DNA from: Planctomycetota bacterium
Lineage (GTDB): Bacteria; Planctomycetota; B15-G4
Reading direction: 5' to 3'
Length of the DNA stretch: 64,000 nucleotides
NCBI GenBank assembly: GCA_020638905.1
Contig: JACKHP010000017.1
Span: forward strand, 20,347 to 84,346
Under the pieces are notes generated by a model. That model ran no database searches and was not told the DNA's origin. It saw only the letters and a list, made by a program, of their open reading frames with translations. Shown here piece by piece: positions 1-8,436 of this stretch (the first letter of the stretch is position 1; every line of letters begins with the position of its first letter). A program made the position numbers and the translations under genes.

Positions 1-815
1 CCCGGCACGCGGCGCGCGTAGTCGAGGTAGGCCTCGCCGTGCTCGCCGACGAGGGTGCGCTCCTCGAGGCGCGTGCCGAGCGCGATGTAGCCCGTGCACA
101 TCGCGGCGAAGAAGAGGTGTCCCCAGGTCATGTGCGGCGTGGCCCAGAACGCGAGCAGGAAGCCGGTCATGAGCGGGTGACGCACCCAGCGGTAGAGCGA
201 GCGCTCCTGGAAGCGCGCCGGCGGGTCGATCCGGCCGCGCGCGTGCTGCACCACCTGGCGCACGCCGAAGAGCGCGAAGTGGTCGATCAGGAAGGTCGCG
301 AGCAGCACCGTGCCCCAGCCGAGGGCCGAGACCGTCCAGAGCACGACGGCGCCGGCGCCCTCGACGTGCCAGACCGTGCCCGGCATCGGGCGCCAGAAGA
401 CCATCATCGAGGCGAGGATGGCGCAGGTCGCGAGCACGAACGTGCTGCGCTCGAGGTGCGCCGGCACGATCTTCGTCCAGCGGCGCTTGAAGGCGGTGCG
501 CGCCATGATCGCGTGCTGGATCGCGAACCCGGCCAGGAACGCGCCGTTCACGAGCAGCGCGTCCTGCAGGGGGCCGACCTCGCCGCCGTCGATGCCCTTC
601 GGCAACACGACGTTCGCGAGCCAGAGCACGACCGCGGTGAACGTCGCGAGGAAGATCGCGTACACGCCCAGGCCGTAGACCAGGGCCAGGGCACGCGAGG
701 CGAACGACGCGGACGCGGCCCGGGGGGCGTCGGAGCGCGAGGTGAGCGAGGCTCCCGGGCGGCGCTCGGTCGACGCGGGGGATGCGGGCGGGACGACGAA
801 GGATGCGGTGGACAC
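1..815 (-). CDS. mddA: MddA-like methanethiol S-methyltransferase, partial at the window start
   Basis: Integral-membrane methyltransferase of the isoprenylcysteine-methyltransferase/NnrU-like fold. MddA converts methanethiol plus S-adenosylmethionine to dimethyl sulfide. The protein has an Ala/Ser/Pro-rich N-terminus of about 40 residues, then membrane segments. Family-typical stretches are QHAIMAR with a Lys/Arg/Trp-rich follow-up, an ERSTFVLATC helix, FWRPMPGTVW, VRHPLMTGFLLAFWATP and LEERTLVGEHGEAYLDY near the C-terminus. The frame is open to base 1, so the C-terminal end lies outside. The start is a GTG at 813-815 with a GGAG about 11 nt upstream; no in-frame ATG is available nearby. It is divergent from the SRPBCC gene at 1103. 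Function is assigned from motif resemblance to MddA; other members of this membrane methyltransferase group are possible. Confidence 0.72.
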   Translation of the reverse strand, partial: MSTASFVVPPASPASTERRPGASLTSRSDAPRAASASFASRALALVYGLGVYAIFLATFTAVVLWLANVVLPKGIDGGEVGPLQDALLVNGAFLAGFAIQHAIMARTAFKRRWTKIVPAHLERSTFVLATCAILASMMVFWRPMPGTVWHVEGAGAVVLWTVSALGWGTVLLATFLIDHFALFGVRQVVQHARGRIDPPARFQERSLYRWVRHPLMTGFLLAFWATPHMTWGHLFFAAMCTGYIALGTRLEERTLVGEHGEAYLDYARRVP

Positions 816-1102
816 GGGGTTCGACTCCGGGCGGAAGGGTGTGCGTGGCGCGGGGCGCTGCCCGCCCCGACCTCCTCCGTGGCGCGGAACGGGCCGGCGG
901 ACTGCCACGCCGATCGGCCGAGATTCCAAGGCACCGCGTCCGATGGCGCCCAGGCCTCCGTGCCCCGTCCCCGCGATCCTCCCGGCGTGGTACACCGCCG
1001 GGACCCGCCGGCGCCCGTCGCACGCGGGCGCCCGCCCGCGCGCGGCGCGTCGCTGCGGCGCGACGCCCGAACCCGGGACCATCCCCTCGCGAGGACATCT
1101 TC

Positions 1103-1711
1103 GTGTCGCACCGATCCGTCGTCCGTCGCGCGCCTTGGCGCGTGGCCGCCTGGCTCGCACCGCTCGCCGTGGCCGGCGTCGTCTTCGCCGCGTCACCCGG
1201 CGCCGCGCCGTCCGCCGAGGGCGTGCGCGTCGTCACGCCGGCGCAGCTCGTCCCCGCGAGCGGCTTCTCGTTCGAGCTCGCGGTCGAGGTGCCGCTCTCG
1301 CGCGTCGACGCCTACGACGTGTTCACGAACGAGATCGCGCAGTGGTGGGACCACACGCTGGCCGGCGATCCCGGCACGCTCTCGCTCGACGCGCGACCCG
1401 CGGGCGGCTTCGTCGAGGGCTTCCCGCGGGGCGCCGACGCGGGGCCGTCCGACGGTGCGCGCCACGCCACGGTGACCCTCGCCCAGCGCGGCGAGCGGCT
1501 CGTCTTCCTGGGACAGCTCGGCCTCGTCGGCCTGCCGTTCCTGGGCTTCCACGACCTGCGCTTCGAGAGCGTCGACGGGGACGCGACGCACACGCGCGTG
1601 ACGCTCACGGCGAGCGGCATCGGCATCCTCGACGACGGCACCGAGTCCGTCGTGCAGGACGTCTGGACGCACTTCCTGACGCGCTACGCCGCGCACGCCT
1701 CGGCGCGCTGA
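1103..1711 (+). CDS. exported SRPBCC/START-like protein
   Basis: A 202-residue protein. It opens with an Arg-rich N-terminus and a hydrophobic segment (WLAPLAVAGVVFAA) that looks like a signal peptide or membrane anchor. A single START-like domain follows (VPLSRVDAYDVFTNEIAQWW, then beta strands such as RVTLTASGIG, and a C-terminal helix with VQDVWTHFL). The SRPBCC fold binds hydrophobic ligands in a deep pocket; the ligand cannot be told from sequence. GTG at 1103 is preferred because upstream in-frame starts add only low-complexity Arg/Ala sequence. It converges on a second SRPBCC gene (1790-2335, opposite strand), so two unrelated-looking members of the same fold sit side by side. Confidence 0.7.
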   Translation: MSHRSVVRRAPWRVAAWLAPLAVAGVVFAASPGAAPSAEGVRVVTPAQLVPASGFSFELAVEVPLSRVDAYDVFTNEIAQWWDHTLAGDPGTLSLDARPAGGFVEGFPRGADAGPSDGARHATVTLAQRGERLVFLGQLGLVGLPFLGFHDLRFESVDGDATHTRVTLTASGIGILDDGTESVVQDVWTHFLTRYAAHASAR

Positions 1712-1789
1712 CGTGTGCACGGACGCGCTGGCGCCTGCGGCCGCCGGCGCACGAGCCGTGCCCGCCGGCGGTCCGGCCGACGGCGCGGA

Positions 1790-2335
1790 TCAGCCCTTCT
1801 GCGCCTCGACCTTCTCCTTGAGCTTGGTGAGGCCCTTGTCGAAGTCGCCGCCGACCATCATCGGCATCAGGATCTTCATCCAGCCGTCGACGACCGGGCC
1901 CACGAAGCCCTTGCTCGAGCCCTGCATGGTCCACGTGACCTCGGTGCCGCCGTTCGCGGCCGGCTTGTAGGTCATGCTCGAGGTCGACGGGATCTTCGTG
2001 TTCTCGTCCATCACGAAGTCCATGTCGTAGGCGATGCCGGTCTTCGGGTCCGACTTGGTGAACGTGAGCTCGCCGCCGCCTTCCTTCTGGCTCGTCCAGG
2101 TCTGGTGCGCGCCGACGCCGGTGGCCTGGACGACGGTCGTCTTCACCGTCGGGTCGGCCTCCTCCCAGGGCGTCCACTCGGGCCACTTGTTCAGGTCGCC
2201 GACGTAGGCGTGCACCGCCTCGGGCGGCGCCTGGATCACGATGCTGCGCTCGAGGGTGTAGTCGGTCGAGGTGAAGAACCCCACCGCGGCCGCGACGATC
2301 AGCAGCAGGACGATGAACTTGAGCAGACCCTTCAT
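1790..2335 (-). CDS. SRPBCC family protein with N-terminal membrane anchor
   Basis: A 181-residue protein. An N-terminal hydrophobic helix (KFIVLLLIVAAAVGFF) is followed by a polyketide-cyclase-like SRPBCC domain: YTLERSIVIQAPPEAVHAYV opens the fold, NKWPEWTPWEEADPTVK and GTEVTWTMQG lie in the sheet, and a C-terminal helix carries KLKEKVEAQKG. This is the common bacterial membrane-anchored, ligand-binding SRPBCC type; the ligand is unknown. ATG at 2333-2335 is chosen over an ATG eight codons upstream because a strong GGAGG Shine-Dalgarno lies 7 nt before it. It is followed downstream by the convergent SRPBCC gene. Confidence 0.82.
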   Translation of the reverse strand: MKGLLKFIVLLLIVAAAVGFFTSTDYTLERSIVIQAPPEAVHAYVGDLNKWPEWTPWEEADPTVKTTVVQATGVGAHQTWTSQKEGGGELTFTKSDPKTGIAYDMDFVMDENTKIPSTSSMTYKPAANGGTEVTWTMQGSSKGFVGPVVDGWMKILMPMMVGGDFDKGLTKLKEKVEAQKG

Positions 2336-2482
2336 GACGACACCTCCGGAGCGGGACACCGCGGGCAGGATAACGCGGCGACCCGGGCCCGCGTCGAGCC
2401 CCCACTTCGGCCGACGGCGCCCGGAGCGACGACGCGTGTCCGCGCGCGTGCTCCGGACGCCGACCCTTCCCGCGCGCGGCCC

Positions 2483-3781
2483 TCAGAGCGACGCGTGGAT
2501 GCGCGCGTACGCATCCCAGCGCGCCCGCGGGATCGCACCCGTCTCGACCGCGGCGCGCACGGCGCAGTCGGGCTCGACGAGGTGCGAACAGTCGCGGAAG
2601 CGACACCCGCCGGCGTGCGCGACGAGCTCGGGGAAGGCGTCGCGCAGCGTGGCCGCGTCGACGTCCCACAGGCCGAAGGCGCGCACGCCGGGCGTGTCGA
2701 TCACGAGCGTGCCGTCGGACAGCTCGGTGAGCGTGGACGCGGTCGTCGTGTGGCGTCCCTTGCCGTCGCCTTCGCGGCCGGCGCGCGTGCGGCGCCGGCC
2801 CTCGGGATCGAGCAGGTTGAGCAGCGACGACTTGCCCACGCCGCTGTGCCCGACGAAGACCGCGGTGCGCCCGCGCACGTGCGCCTGGAGCGCGTCGCGT
2901 CCCTCGCCGCTGCGTGCCGACGCGAGCAGCACCGGCACGCCCAGCGACGGATAGGGCGCGAGCCGCTCCTCGATCGCCGTGCGCGCCGCGCCGTCGTCGA
3001 GCAGGTCGGACTTGTTCGCGACGACGACGAGTCCGATGCCCGAGCCGCCGAGCGCGAGCAGCACGCGGTCGACGAGTCCCGGCTTGAACGCCGGACGCGC
3101 GCAGGCGAGCACGAGCACCGCCACGTCGACGTTGGCCGCCAGCACGCGCCGCGCGTGCAGGTTGCCGGGGTCGCTGCGCACGAGCTCGCTGCGACGCGGG
3201 TGGACGCGAGCCACGCGCAGGTGTCCCTCGCGCGTGGCGAAGTCGACCAGGTCGCCCACCGCGGGCGACGTCCCGGCGTCGGACGGCGGCGCCGCGTCGA
3301 CCACGCCGTGCGTCCAGGAGAGGGTGAGCCTGCCGCGCGCGATCGACACGACGCGTCCTGTGCGCGCCGCCTCACGCGCACCGTCGGGTGCGCACGCGTC
3401 TCCCGCGCACGCGTCTTGCGTGCACGCGTCTCCCGCGCGTGCGTCGGCGGCGACGCGATCGTCGTCGTGCGCGGGTGCGTCGCGTACGAGCTCATCCTGC
3501 ACGGGCGCGTCGATGGGATCGCCGTCCGCGGATCCGCCGGCCGGACGCGACGCGACGTGTCCGTGGGCGAGGGTCATCGACTCGAAAGTCGGCGCCTCGT
3601 CGTCGTCGTCCCACGCGCGGCGGCGCGGGGCGGCGCCCTTGCGCTCGGTGCGGCGTCGGCGTGATTCGGCGAGCAGCCGCTTGCGCTCCTCGGGCGTGCG
3701 GCGCTGGGCGAAGTGGGCGGTGATGCGCTTCTCCTGGTTCTTGCGGGACTTGTGGGAACGCTTGTGGAATTCGTCGGTCAA
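2483..3781 (-). CDS. rsgA: ribosome biogenesis GTPase RsgA
   Basis: Circularly permuted GTPase that checks late 30S subunit assembly. The order of motifs is diagnostic: G4 (VVANKSDL) comes before G1 (GHSGVGKSSLLNLL) and G3 (VIDTPGVRAFGL). A C-terminal zinc-binding part follows (GCRFRDCSHLVEPDCAV). An OB-fold-like segment before the GTPase starts near VVSIARGRLTLSW. At 432 residues it is longer than the usual 300-350 because of a basic N-terminus (HKRSHKSRKNQEKR) and an acidic/Ala-rich linker with repeated Gly-Asp-Ala-Cys elements; both are extensions. The start is TTG at 3779-3781 with only weak ribosome-binding sequence, so the exact start is less sure than the identity. Confidence 0.92.
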   Translation of the reverse strand: MTDEFHKRSHKSRKNQEKRITAHFAQRRTPEERKRLLAESRRRRTERKGAAPRRRAWDDDDEAPTFESMTLAHGHVASRPAGGSADGDPIDAPVQDELVRDAPAHDDDRVAADARAGDACTQDACAGDACAPDGAREAARTGRVVSIARGRLTLSWTHGVVDAAPPSDAGTSPAVGDLVDFATREGHLRVARVHPRRSELVRSDPGNLHARRVLAANVDVAVLVLACARPAFKPGLVDRVLLALGGSGIGLVVVANKSDLLDDGAARTAIEERLAPYPSLGVPVLLASARSGEGRDALQAHVRGRTAVFVGHSGVGKSSLLNLLDPEGRRRTRAGREGDGKGRHTTTASTLTELSDGTLVIDTPGVRAFGLWDVDAATLRDAFPELVAHAGGCRFRDCSHLVEPDCAVRAAVETGAIPRARWDAYARIHASL

Positions 3782-4366
3782 GGGTCTCGTCTCGTCGCGC
3801 GCGGCGAGCGACGGCGCGCGCGTCCTGCGGGTGGCCCGTCGCGTGCGACGGACCGGTGGCGGTCACGGGCCGGGCGTCCGCATCGCGCGCACGCGCGATC
3901 CGCCGCGCGGGGGGACGCATCCCGACCCGCGATCGACGGACGCACGCATCCCGCGCGGGGTGCGGACCTCCGGCTGCGGCGCACGATCTGCGCCGGCGGC
4001 GCTCCGCGCGGCGTCGGACGAAGAGGCGACCCCGGAGGGCCGCTGCGTCAGACGCGGGCGGAGGCGCCCGCGACGACGGTCTCGGCGGTCATCGACATGG
4101 GGCACCTCCAGGCTCGGGGGACGAACGGGACGACGAGCGCGCGCACGACGCACTCGTCGCCGACACGCTACCCGGCGTCGGTCGATCCGTCCAGCGGGTG
4201 TCGGCACGCGCAGCGGGATCTCTCTCGGCCGCGCCGGCCGCGGCGCCTCTTCGCCCGGATCTCGGTCGCCCGTCGCAGGTCGCCCGCGGCTCGTCCATCG
4301 TCGGTCGCACATCCGCGGCCCACGCGGCCGTTGCGCCGGAGGCTCCAAGCGGTTGCACTCGTCGGG
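3782..4366. other. 585-bp intergenic region between rsgA and the DMT gene
   Basis: No convincing gene. Several open frames cross it, but all have Arg/Ala/Gly-biased compositions typical of non-coding frames in high-GC DNA. The only item with translation signals is a 16-codon frame on the minus strand at 4048-4098 (peptide beginning MSMTAETVV), whose ATG follows a GGAGG at good spacing. It could be a leader peptide or chance. The rest presumably holds the divergent promoters for rsgA and the transporter. Confidence 0.5.
4048..4098 (-). CDS. possible 16-residue small ORF with a strong ribosome-binding site
   Basis: ATG at 4096-4098 is preceded by GGAGG with 7 nt spacing and the frame closes at 4048-4050. 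The peptide (MSMTAETVVAGASARV) resembles nothing I recognise. A site this well formed in an otherwise gene-free region could be a leader peptide or small protein, but a chance match is quite possible. Confidence 0.25.
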   Translation of the reverse strand: MSMTAETVVAGASARV

Positions 4367-5338
4367 ATGTCCGAGGTCCCGCAACATCCCGTCCCCGCCA
4401 CGCTGCCCGAGATGGCGGCCTCGGCGGCCGACCCGCTCGAGGCCGAGCGCGCGCCGTCGGCGGCGAGCGACGTCGTCCTGCCCGCGCGCGGCCTCTCGGG
4501 CCTCGGGTTCATGGCGCTCTCGGTGGTGTTCTTCAGCGGCATGGGCGTGTGCATCAAGCTGCTGGGCAAGGACATCCCCGCCACCGAGAAGATCCTCGTG
4601 CGCTCGGTCGCGACGCTGCCGGTGCTGTTCGTCATGCTGCGCCGGCGCGGCCTCTCGCCGTGGGGCAACAACCGCAAGCTGCTCTTCCTGCGCGGCGCGC
4701 TCGGGACGCTCGGGATGTGGGCCTACTTCGCGTCGATCGCCGCGCTGCCGCTGGGCAACGCGATCCTGCTCACGCACACGAGCCCGATCTTCTCGGCGCT
4801 CGTCGCCTGGTGGGCGCTGAAGGAGCGTCCGCCGCGGGGACTGCTGTGGGCCTCGTGCGCGTGCCTGGTCGGCGTGGCGTTCGTGGCGCGTCCGACGCCG
4901 ACGGCGCCGCTGCTCGCGAGCGCGATCGCGTTCCTCTCGGCCATCGGCAACGGCGCGACGTACACGACGGTGCGCGCCACCGCGAAGTACGACCACCATC
5001 TCGTGGTCGTCTTCTGGCTGCCGCTCGTGTGCGCGCCGATCAGCGCGCTGCTCGTGCTCGGTGCGTGGGTCGCTCCCACGCCCGCGCAGTGGGGATGGCT
5101 CCTGCTCATGACGCTGCTCTCGATCGTGGCGCAGATCTGCATGACCATCGGCATGCAGCGCGAGACCGCCAGCCGCTCGACGAACATGCTGTTCCTGGGC
5201 GTCGTGCTCGCCATGCTGTGGGGACAGGCCCTCGGCGATCCGCCGCTGGGATGGCCCGAGCTGCTCGGTGCCGCGGGCATCCTGGGCGGCATCGTGGGCC
5301 TCAACGCCGGACGGCTGCGCCGCATCGCGCGCGCGTGA
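4367..5338 (+). CDS. DMT superfamily (EamA) transporter
   Basis: A 323-residue inner-membrane protein with about ten predicted hydrophobic helices in two EamA repeats, the layout of drug/metabolite exporters. Landmarks: FMALSVVFFSGMGVCIKLLG opens helix 1, the first-repeat signature ILLTHTSPIFSALVAWWALKE ends repeat 1, and the second repeat ends with NMLFLGVVLAMLWGQALGD. A soluble N-terminal extension of about 45 residues precedes helix 1. Substrate unknown (amino acids, nucleobases and lipids are all known in this family). The ATG at 4367 follows a gene-free leader; an alternative is the in-frame Met about 46 residues later (GFMALS). Its stop lies 8 bp before the next gene, which suggests an operon. 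Confidence 0.88.
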   Translation: MSEVPQHPVPATLPEMAASAADPLEAERAPSAASDVVLPARGLSGLGFMALSVVFFSGMGVCIKLLGKDIPATEKILVRSVATLPVLFVMLRRRGLSPWGNNRKLLFLRGALGTLGMWAYFASIAALPLGNAILLTHTSPIFSALVAWWALKERPPRGLLWASCACLVGVAFVARPTPTAPLLASAIAFLSAIGNGATYTTVRATAKYDHHLVVVFWLPLVCAPISALLVLGAWVAPTPAQWGWLLLMTLLSIVAQICMTIGMQRETASRSTNMLFLGVVLAMLWGQALGDPPLGWPELLGAAGILGGIVGLNAGRLRRIARA

Positions 5339-5346
5339 GGAGGACG

Positions 5347-6360
5347 ATGGACGACGAGGCAGCGCTCGACGCGTTCGACGACGCCACGCTGGACGCGCTG
5401 CTCGCGCGCTGCGCCGGCTGGACGCACGGTCCGTTGCGCGCGACGCGCGTGCGGCGCATCGGCGCCGACCGCGGCTACGCCGGACGCGTGCTGCACGTCG
5501 TCGGCGAGACGTCCGATCGACGGACCGCGTCGTGCGTCGTCAAGCTCGCGTCGTCCGACGCGGTGGCGCGCACTCTCGCGCTGCACGCGCTGGCCGGTGT
5601 CGCGCTCGCGGACGCGACGCCACGCTGCTTCGGCGGCGTCGTCGTCTGGCGCGGCGACGAGGGCGCGCTCGTGCTCGAGGACCTGAGCGGGCTCGCGCCC
5701 GGCGACGTCCTGCAAGGCTGCGCACCCGAGCATGTGTGCGACGTGATGCGCACGCTCGCGCGCCTGCACGCCGCCACGTGGGACGCGCCGCCGCGCGACG
5801 CGTCCGATGCGCTGCCCGACTGGGATCCGCAGCCGCTCGACGCCGCGACCTGGGGCGAGCGGCTCGCACGCGCGGCCGAGCGCCACCCCGAGCTGCTCGG
5901 CGCCGACCTCGTGGCGCGCTTCGCCGAGCTGCCGACGCGCTTCGCCGCCGCCGTCGAGGCCGCGCGCGCCGGGCCGCGCTGCGTGATCCACGCCGACGTG
6001 CACCTCGACAACGTGCTCTACCGTCCCGACGGCGGCGTCGTGCTGCTCGACTGGGACGGCGCGCGCTTCGGTCCTCCGGCCGTCGACGTGCTGCGCGCGC
6101 TGCTCGAGTGCGCCGGTCCGCCGTCGGGCCGCACCTGGGCCGAGGCGCTCGCCGCGTACCTGCTCGAGCTGCGCGCGCGCGGCGTGCGCGACGTCGGTGC
6201 GCGCGACGTGCTCGGCGACGGCGCACCGGTGCTCGTCCCGATGCTGCAGGCCGTGATCGGCGCCGTGGGACGTGAGGGGCCGCCCCGCGTGGGCGGCGCA
6301 CGCATGGTGGCGCTGCTGGCCGACATCCTCGCGAAGGTCGTGCGTTTCGTGAGCGGGTGA
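5347..6360 (+). CDS. aminoglycoside phosphotransferase (APH)-fold kinase
   Basis: A 337-residue APH/choline-kinase-like protein. The catalytic loop is HADVHLDNVLY (Brenner-type H-x-D...N) and the metal-binding DFG-equivalent is LLDWDGARFGPP. The N-lobe contains VVKLASSD and the hinge-like ALVLEDLSG. Such kinases phosphorylate small molecules (choline, sugars, homoserine, antibiotics); the substrate is not readable here, and a resistance role should not be assumed. The ATG has GAGGAGG just upstream and sits 8 bp after the EamA transporter stop, so the two are probably co-transcribed: a kinase plus exporter pair. Confidence 0.8.
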   Translation: MDDEAALDAFDDATLDALLARCAGWTHGPLRATRVRRIGADRGYAGRVLHVVGETSDRRTASCVVKLASSDAVARTLALHALAGVALADATPRCFGGVVVWRGDEGALVLEDLSGLAPGDVLQGCAPEHVCDVMRTLARLHAATWDAPPRDASDALPDWDPQPLDAATWGERLARAAERHPELLGADLVARFAELPTRFAAAVEAARAGPRCVIHADVHLDNVLYRPDGGVVLLDWDGARFGPPAVDVLRALLECAGPPSGRTWAEALAAYLLELRARGVRDVGARDVLGDGAPVLVPMLQAVIGAVGREGPPRVGGARMVALLADILAKVVRFVSG

Positions 6361-6475
6361 CGCGACGCGAGGGCGATACGAGAGCATCCTGGACATCGGG
6401 CGCGCCACGCCGACGACGCGGGCAATCCCTCGACCCGGTGTCCTACGATGCGCCTTCCCGTCGAGGACCTCCCCC

Positions 6476-8374
6476 ATGCCGACGTCGCGTCGTCCGTCCG
6501 CTCGTCTTCCGCTGCTCGGCCTGCTGATCGCGGCCGCCTGTGCGTCCCCCGCGTCCGTCGACGGCACGCCCGCTGCGTCCGCCGACGCGGCGGCACCCGC
6601 GTCCTTCCCGCGCAGCGACCTCGTCACGCTGCGCGGGGCGCCGGTGACCCTCGTCGGCGACCCGACGCAGCTCGTCCCCGTGGGACGTCCCGCGCCCGAC
6701 GCGCTGCTGATCGCGAACGACCTGAGCGCGCGCACGCTCTCCGACTTCCTCGGCGAGGTCGTGATCTTCTCGACCGTCCCCTCGCTCGACACGAAGGTCT
6801 GCGATCTCGAGACGCGGACGTTCAACGAACGCGCGGCGCAGCTCCCCGGGGACGTCGTCGTGCTGACCGTCTCGAAGGACCTGCCGTTCGCCCAGAGCCG
6901 CTGGTGCGGCGCGGCCGGCATCGAGCGCGTGACGACACTCTCCGACGCGCAGCACGACGAGATCGGATCGCGCTTCGGTCTGCGCATCGAGCAGAGCGGA
7001 CTGCTGGCGCGCGCGGTCTTCGTCCTCGATGCCTCGGGCATCGTGCGCTACGCCGAGATCGTCGACGAGCTCACCCACGAGCCCGACTACGACGCCGTGC
7101 TGGCCGCCGCCCGTGAGTGGTCGAAGGAGGACGCGGCGGCGACGGGTTCCGCGCGGGATGCCGAGGCCGAGGCCGATACCGCAACCGAAGCCGAAGCCGA
7201 AGCCGGAACCGAAGCCGGAACCGAAGCCGGAACCGAAGCCGAAGCCGAAGCCAAAGCCGAAGCCGAAGCCGAAGCCGACCCCGCAGCCGAGACGGCAGCC
7301 GAGACCGCAGCCGCCTCGCTCACCTCCACCTGGACCTTCGGCGCGTGGGAGAAGCTGCCGACCGAGGCGTATCCCGGCAAGCAGGACGACATCGTGTTCG
7401 TCTCGCCCGAGGTCGGCTTCTACGGCAACGGCAAGGGCAAGGTCTTCCACACCACCGACGGCGGACGCTCGTGGACGCAGGTCCTCGACCAGCCGGGCAC
7501 GTTCGTGCGCTGCCTCGGCTTCGTCGACGCGCAGCACGGCTTCCTCGGCAACGTGGGCACCGACTACTTCCCCGGCGTGACCGACGAGACGCCGCTCTAC
7601 CGCACCGACGACGGCGGCGCCTCGTGGACGCCCGTGACCGGCATCGACGCGCCCGGTCTCAAGGGCCTGTGCGCGATGCAGGTGCTGCGCTACCCGTTCA
7701 TCAACGCAGGCGTACCGGGCGAGCGCACCCTCGTCGTGGCCGGCGGACGCGTCGGAGGTCCCGCGTGGCTGCTGCTCTCCGACGACCTCGGCGACACCTG
7801 GCGCGCGATCGACATGAACGCGTGGTGCGGGATGATCCTCGACGTGCGCTTCTTCACCGATCGCATCGGACTCGTGGCGGCCGCGACGAGCAGCGACGCC
7901 GCCGAGTCGCACGCGCTCGTGCTGCGCACCGAGGACGGCGGCGCGAGCTGGACGCCGGTCTACGACTCGGGCCGTCCCTTCGAGCTCACGTGGAAGATGG
8001 ACTTCCCCACGCGCCAGGTCGGCTACTGCACGGTGCAGAGCTACGACCCCGATCCGCAGAACGCGCGACGCGTCGTCGCCAAGACCGAGGACGGCGGACG
8101 CACCTGGCGCGAGCTCCCGCTGGTCGACGACCACGCGGTGCGCGAGTTCGGCGTCGGGTTCCTCGACGCGCGCACCGGCTTCGTCGGCGCCATGCCCCAC
8201 GGCTTCGTGACCCGTGACGGCGGCGCGACCTGGGGCGCGACCGACTTCGGCAACGCGGTGAACAAGATCCGCGTGCTGCCCGTCGACGCCGACGGCGACG
8301 GACGCCCCGAGTCGGCGCGCGCCTACGCGATCGGCGTCGAGGTGCACCGGCTCGACGCGACGCGCGACGGCTGA
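6476..8374 (+). CDS. exported thiol peroxidase (Tpx-like) fused to a YCF48/BNR-type beta-propeller
   Basis: 632 residues in three parts. Residues 1-22 form a lipoprotein-like signal (LLIAAAC). Residues about 45-212 are a 2-Cys peroxiredoxin of the Tpx class: peroxidatic Cys109 in PSLDTKVCDLETRTFNE and resolving Cys144 in RWCGAAGIE, 35 residues apart, close to the spacing in known Tpx. Residues about 213-280 are an acidic Glu-Ala/Thr linker encoded by a GAAGCC repeat. The rest is a propeller with repeated TTDGGRSW, RTDDGGASW, RTEDGGASW, KTEDGGRTW and TRDGGATW blades (YCF48/sialidase-like BNR repeats). The peroxidase should reduce peroxides outside the cytoplasm; the propeller probably serves binding. 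The ATG start gives a clean signal peptide. Fusion of Tpx to such a propeller is unusual to my knowledge. Confidence 0.85.
   Translation: MPTSRRPSARLPLLGLLIAAACASPASVDGTPAASADAAAPASFPRSDLVTLRGAPVTLVGDPTQLVPVGRPAPDALLIANDLSARTLSDFLGEVVIFSTVPSLDTKVCDLETRTFNERAAQLPGDVVVLTVSKDLPFAQSRWCGAAGIERVTTLSDAQHDEIGSRFGLRIEQSGLLARAVFVLDASGIVRYAEIVDELTHEPDYDAVLAAAREWSKEDAAATGSARDAEAEADTATEAEAEAGTEAGTEAGTEAEAEAKAEAEAEADPAAETAAETAAASLTSTWTFGAWEKLPTEAYPGKQDDIVFVSPEVGFYGNGKGKVFHTTDGGRSWTQVLDQPGTFVRCLGFVDAQHGFLGNVGTDYFPGVTDETPLYRTDDGGASWTPVTGIDAPGLKGLCAMQVLRYPFINAGVPGERTLVVAGGRVGGPAWLLLSDDLGDTWRAIDMNAWCGMILDVRFFTDRIGLVAAATSSDAAESHALVLRTEDGGASWTPVYDSGRPFELTWKMDFPTRQVGYCTVQSYDPDPQNARRVVAKTEDGGRTWRELPLVDDHAVREFGVGFLDARTGFVGAMPHGFVTRDGGATWGATDFGNAVNKIRVLPVDADGDGRPESARAYAIGVEVHRLDATRDG
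7187..7276 (+). repeat. GAAGCC hexanucleotide repeat, about 15 units, coding for Glu-Ala
   Basis: Fifteen in-frame hexamers, mostly GAAGCC with GGAACC and AAAGCC variants, lie in the linker of the peroxiredoxin-propeller gene. The surrounding gene prefers GAG for Glu, while every Glu in the array is GAA, which points to spread of a DNA repeat unit rather than ordinary codon evolution. Related arrays are at 14382-14429 and 30879-30926. Confidence 0.93.
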
Positions 8375-8436
8375 CGGACTCGACGCGGCGCATCCCGCTC
8401 GTTGCGGCGGAGCGCGCGACGTCCCACACTCTCGGC

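Noticed and set aside
39..1475. Long plus-strand frame over the MddA-like gene and the SRPBCC gene
   Set aside because: Arg/Glu/Pro-rich with no recognisable motif, while both underlying genes have clear domains in other frames.
5347..6360. APH-fold kinase considered as an aminoglycoside resistance gene
   Set aside because: Only the general kinase fold is seen; the pairing with a DMT exporter and the lack of mobile elements do not support a resistance call.
7187..7276. Repeat array considered as a CRISPR or minisatellite outside genes
   Set aside because: Units are 6 bp with no spacers, and all three arrays are in frame inside clear genes.
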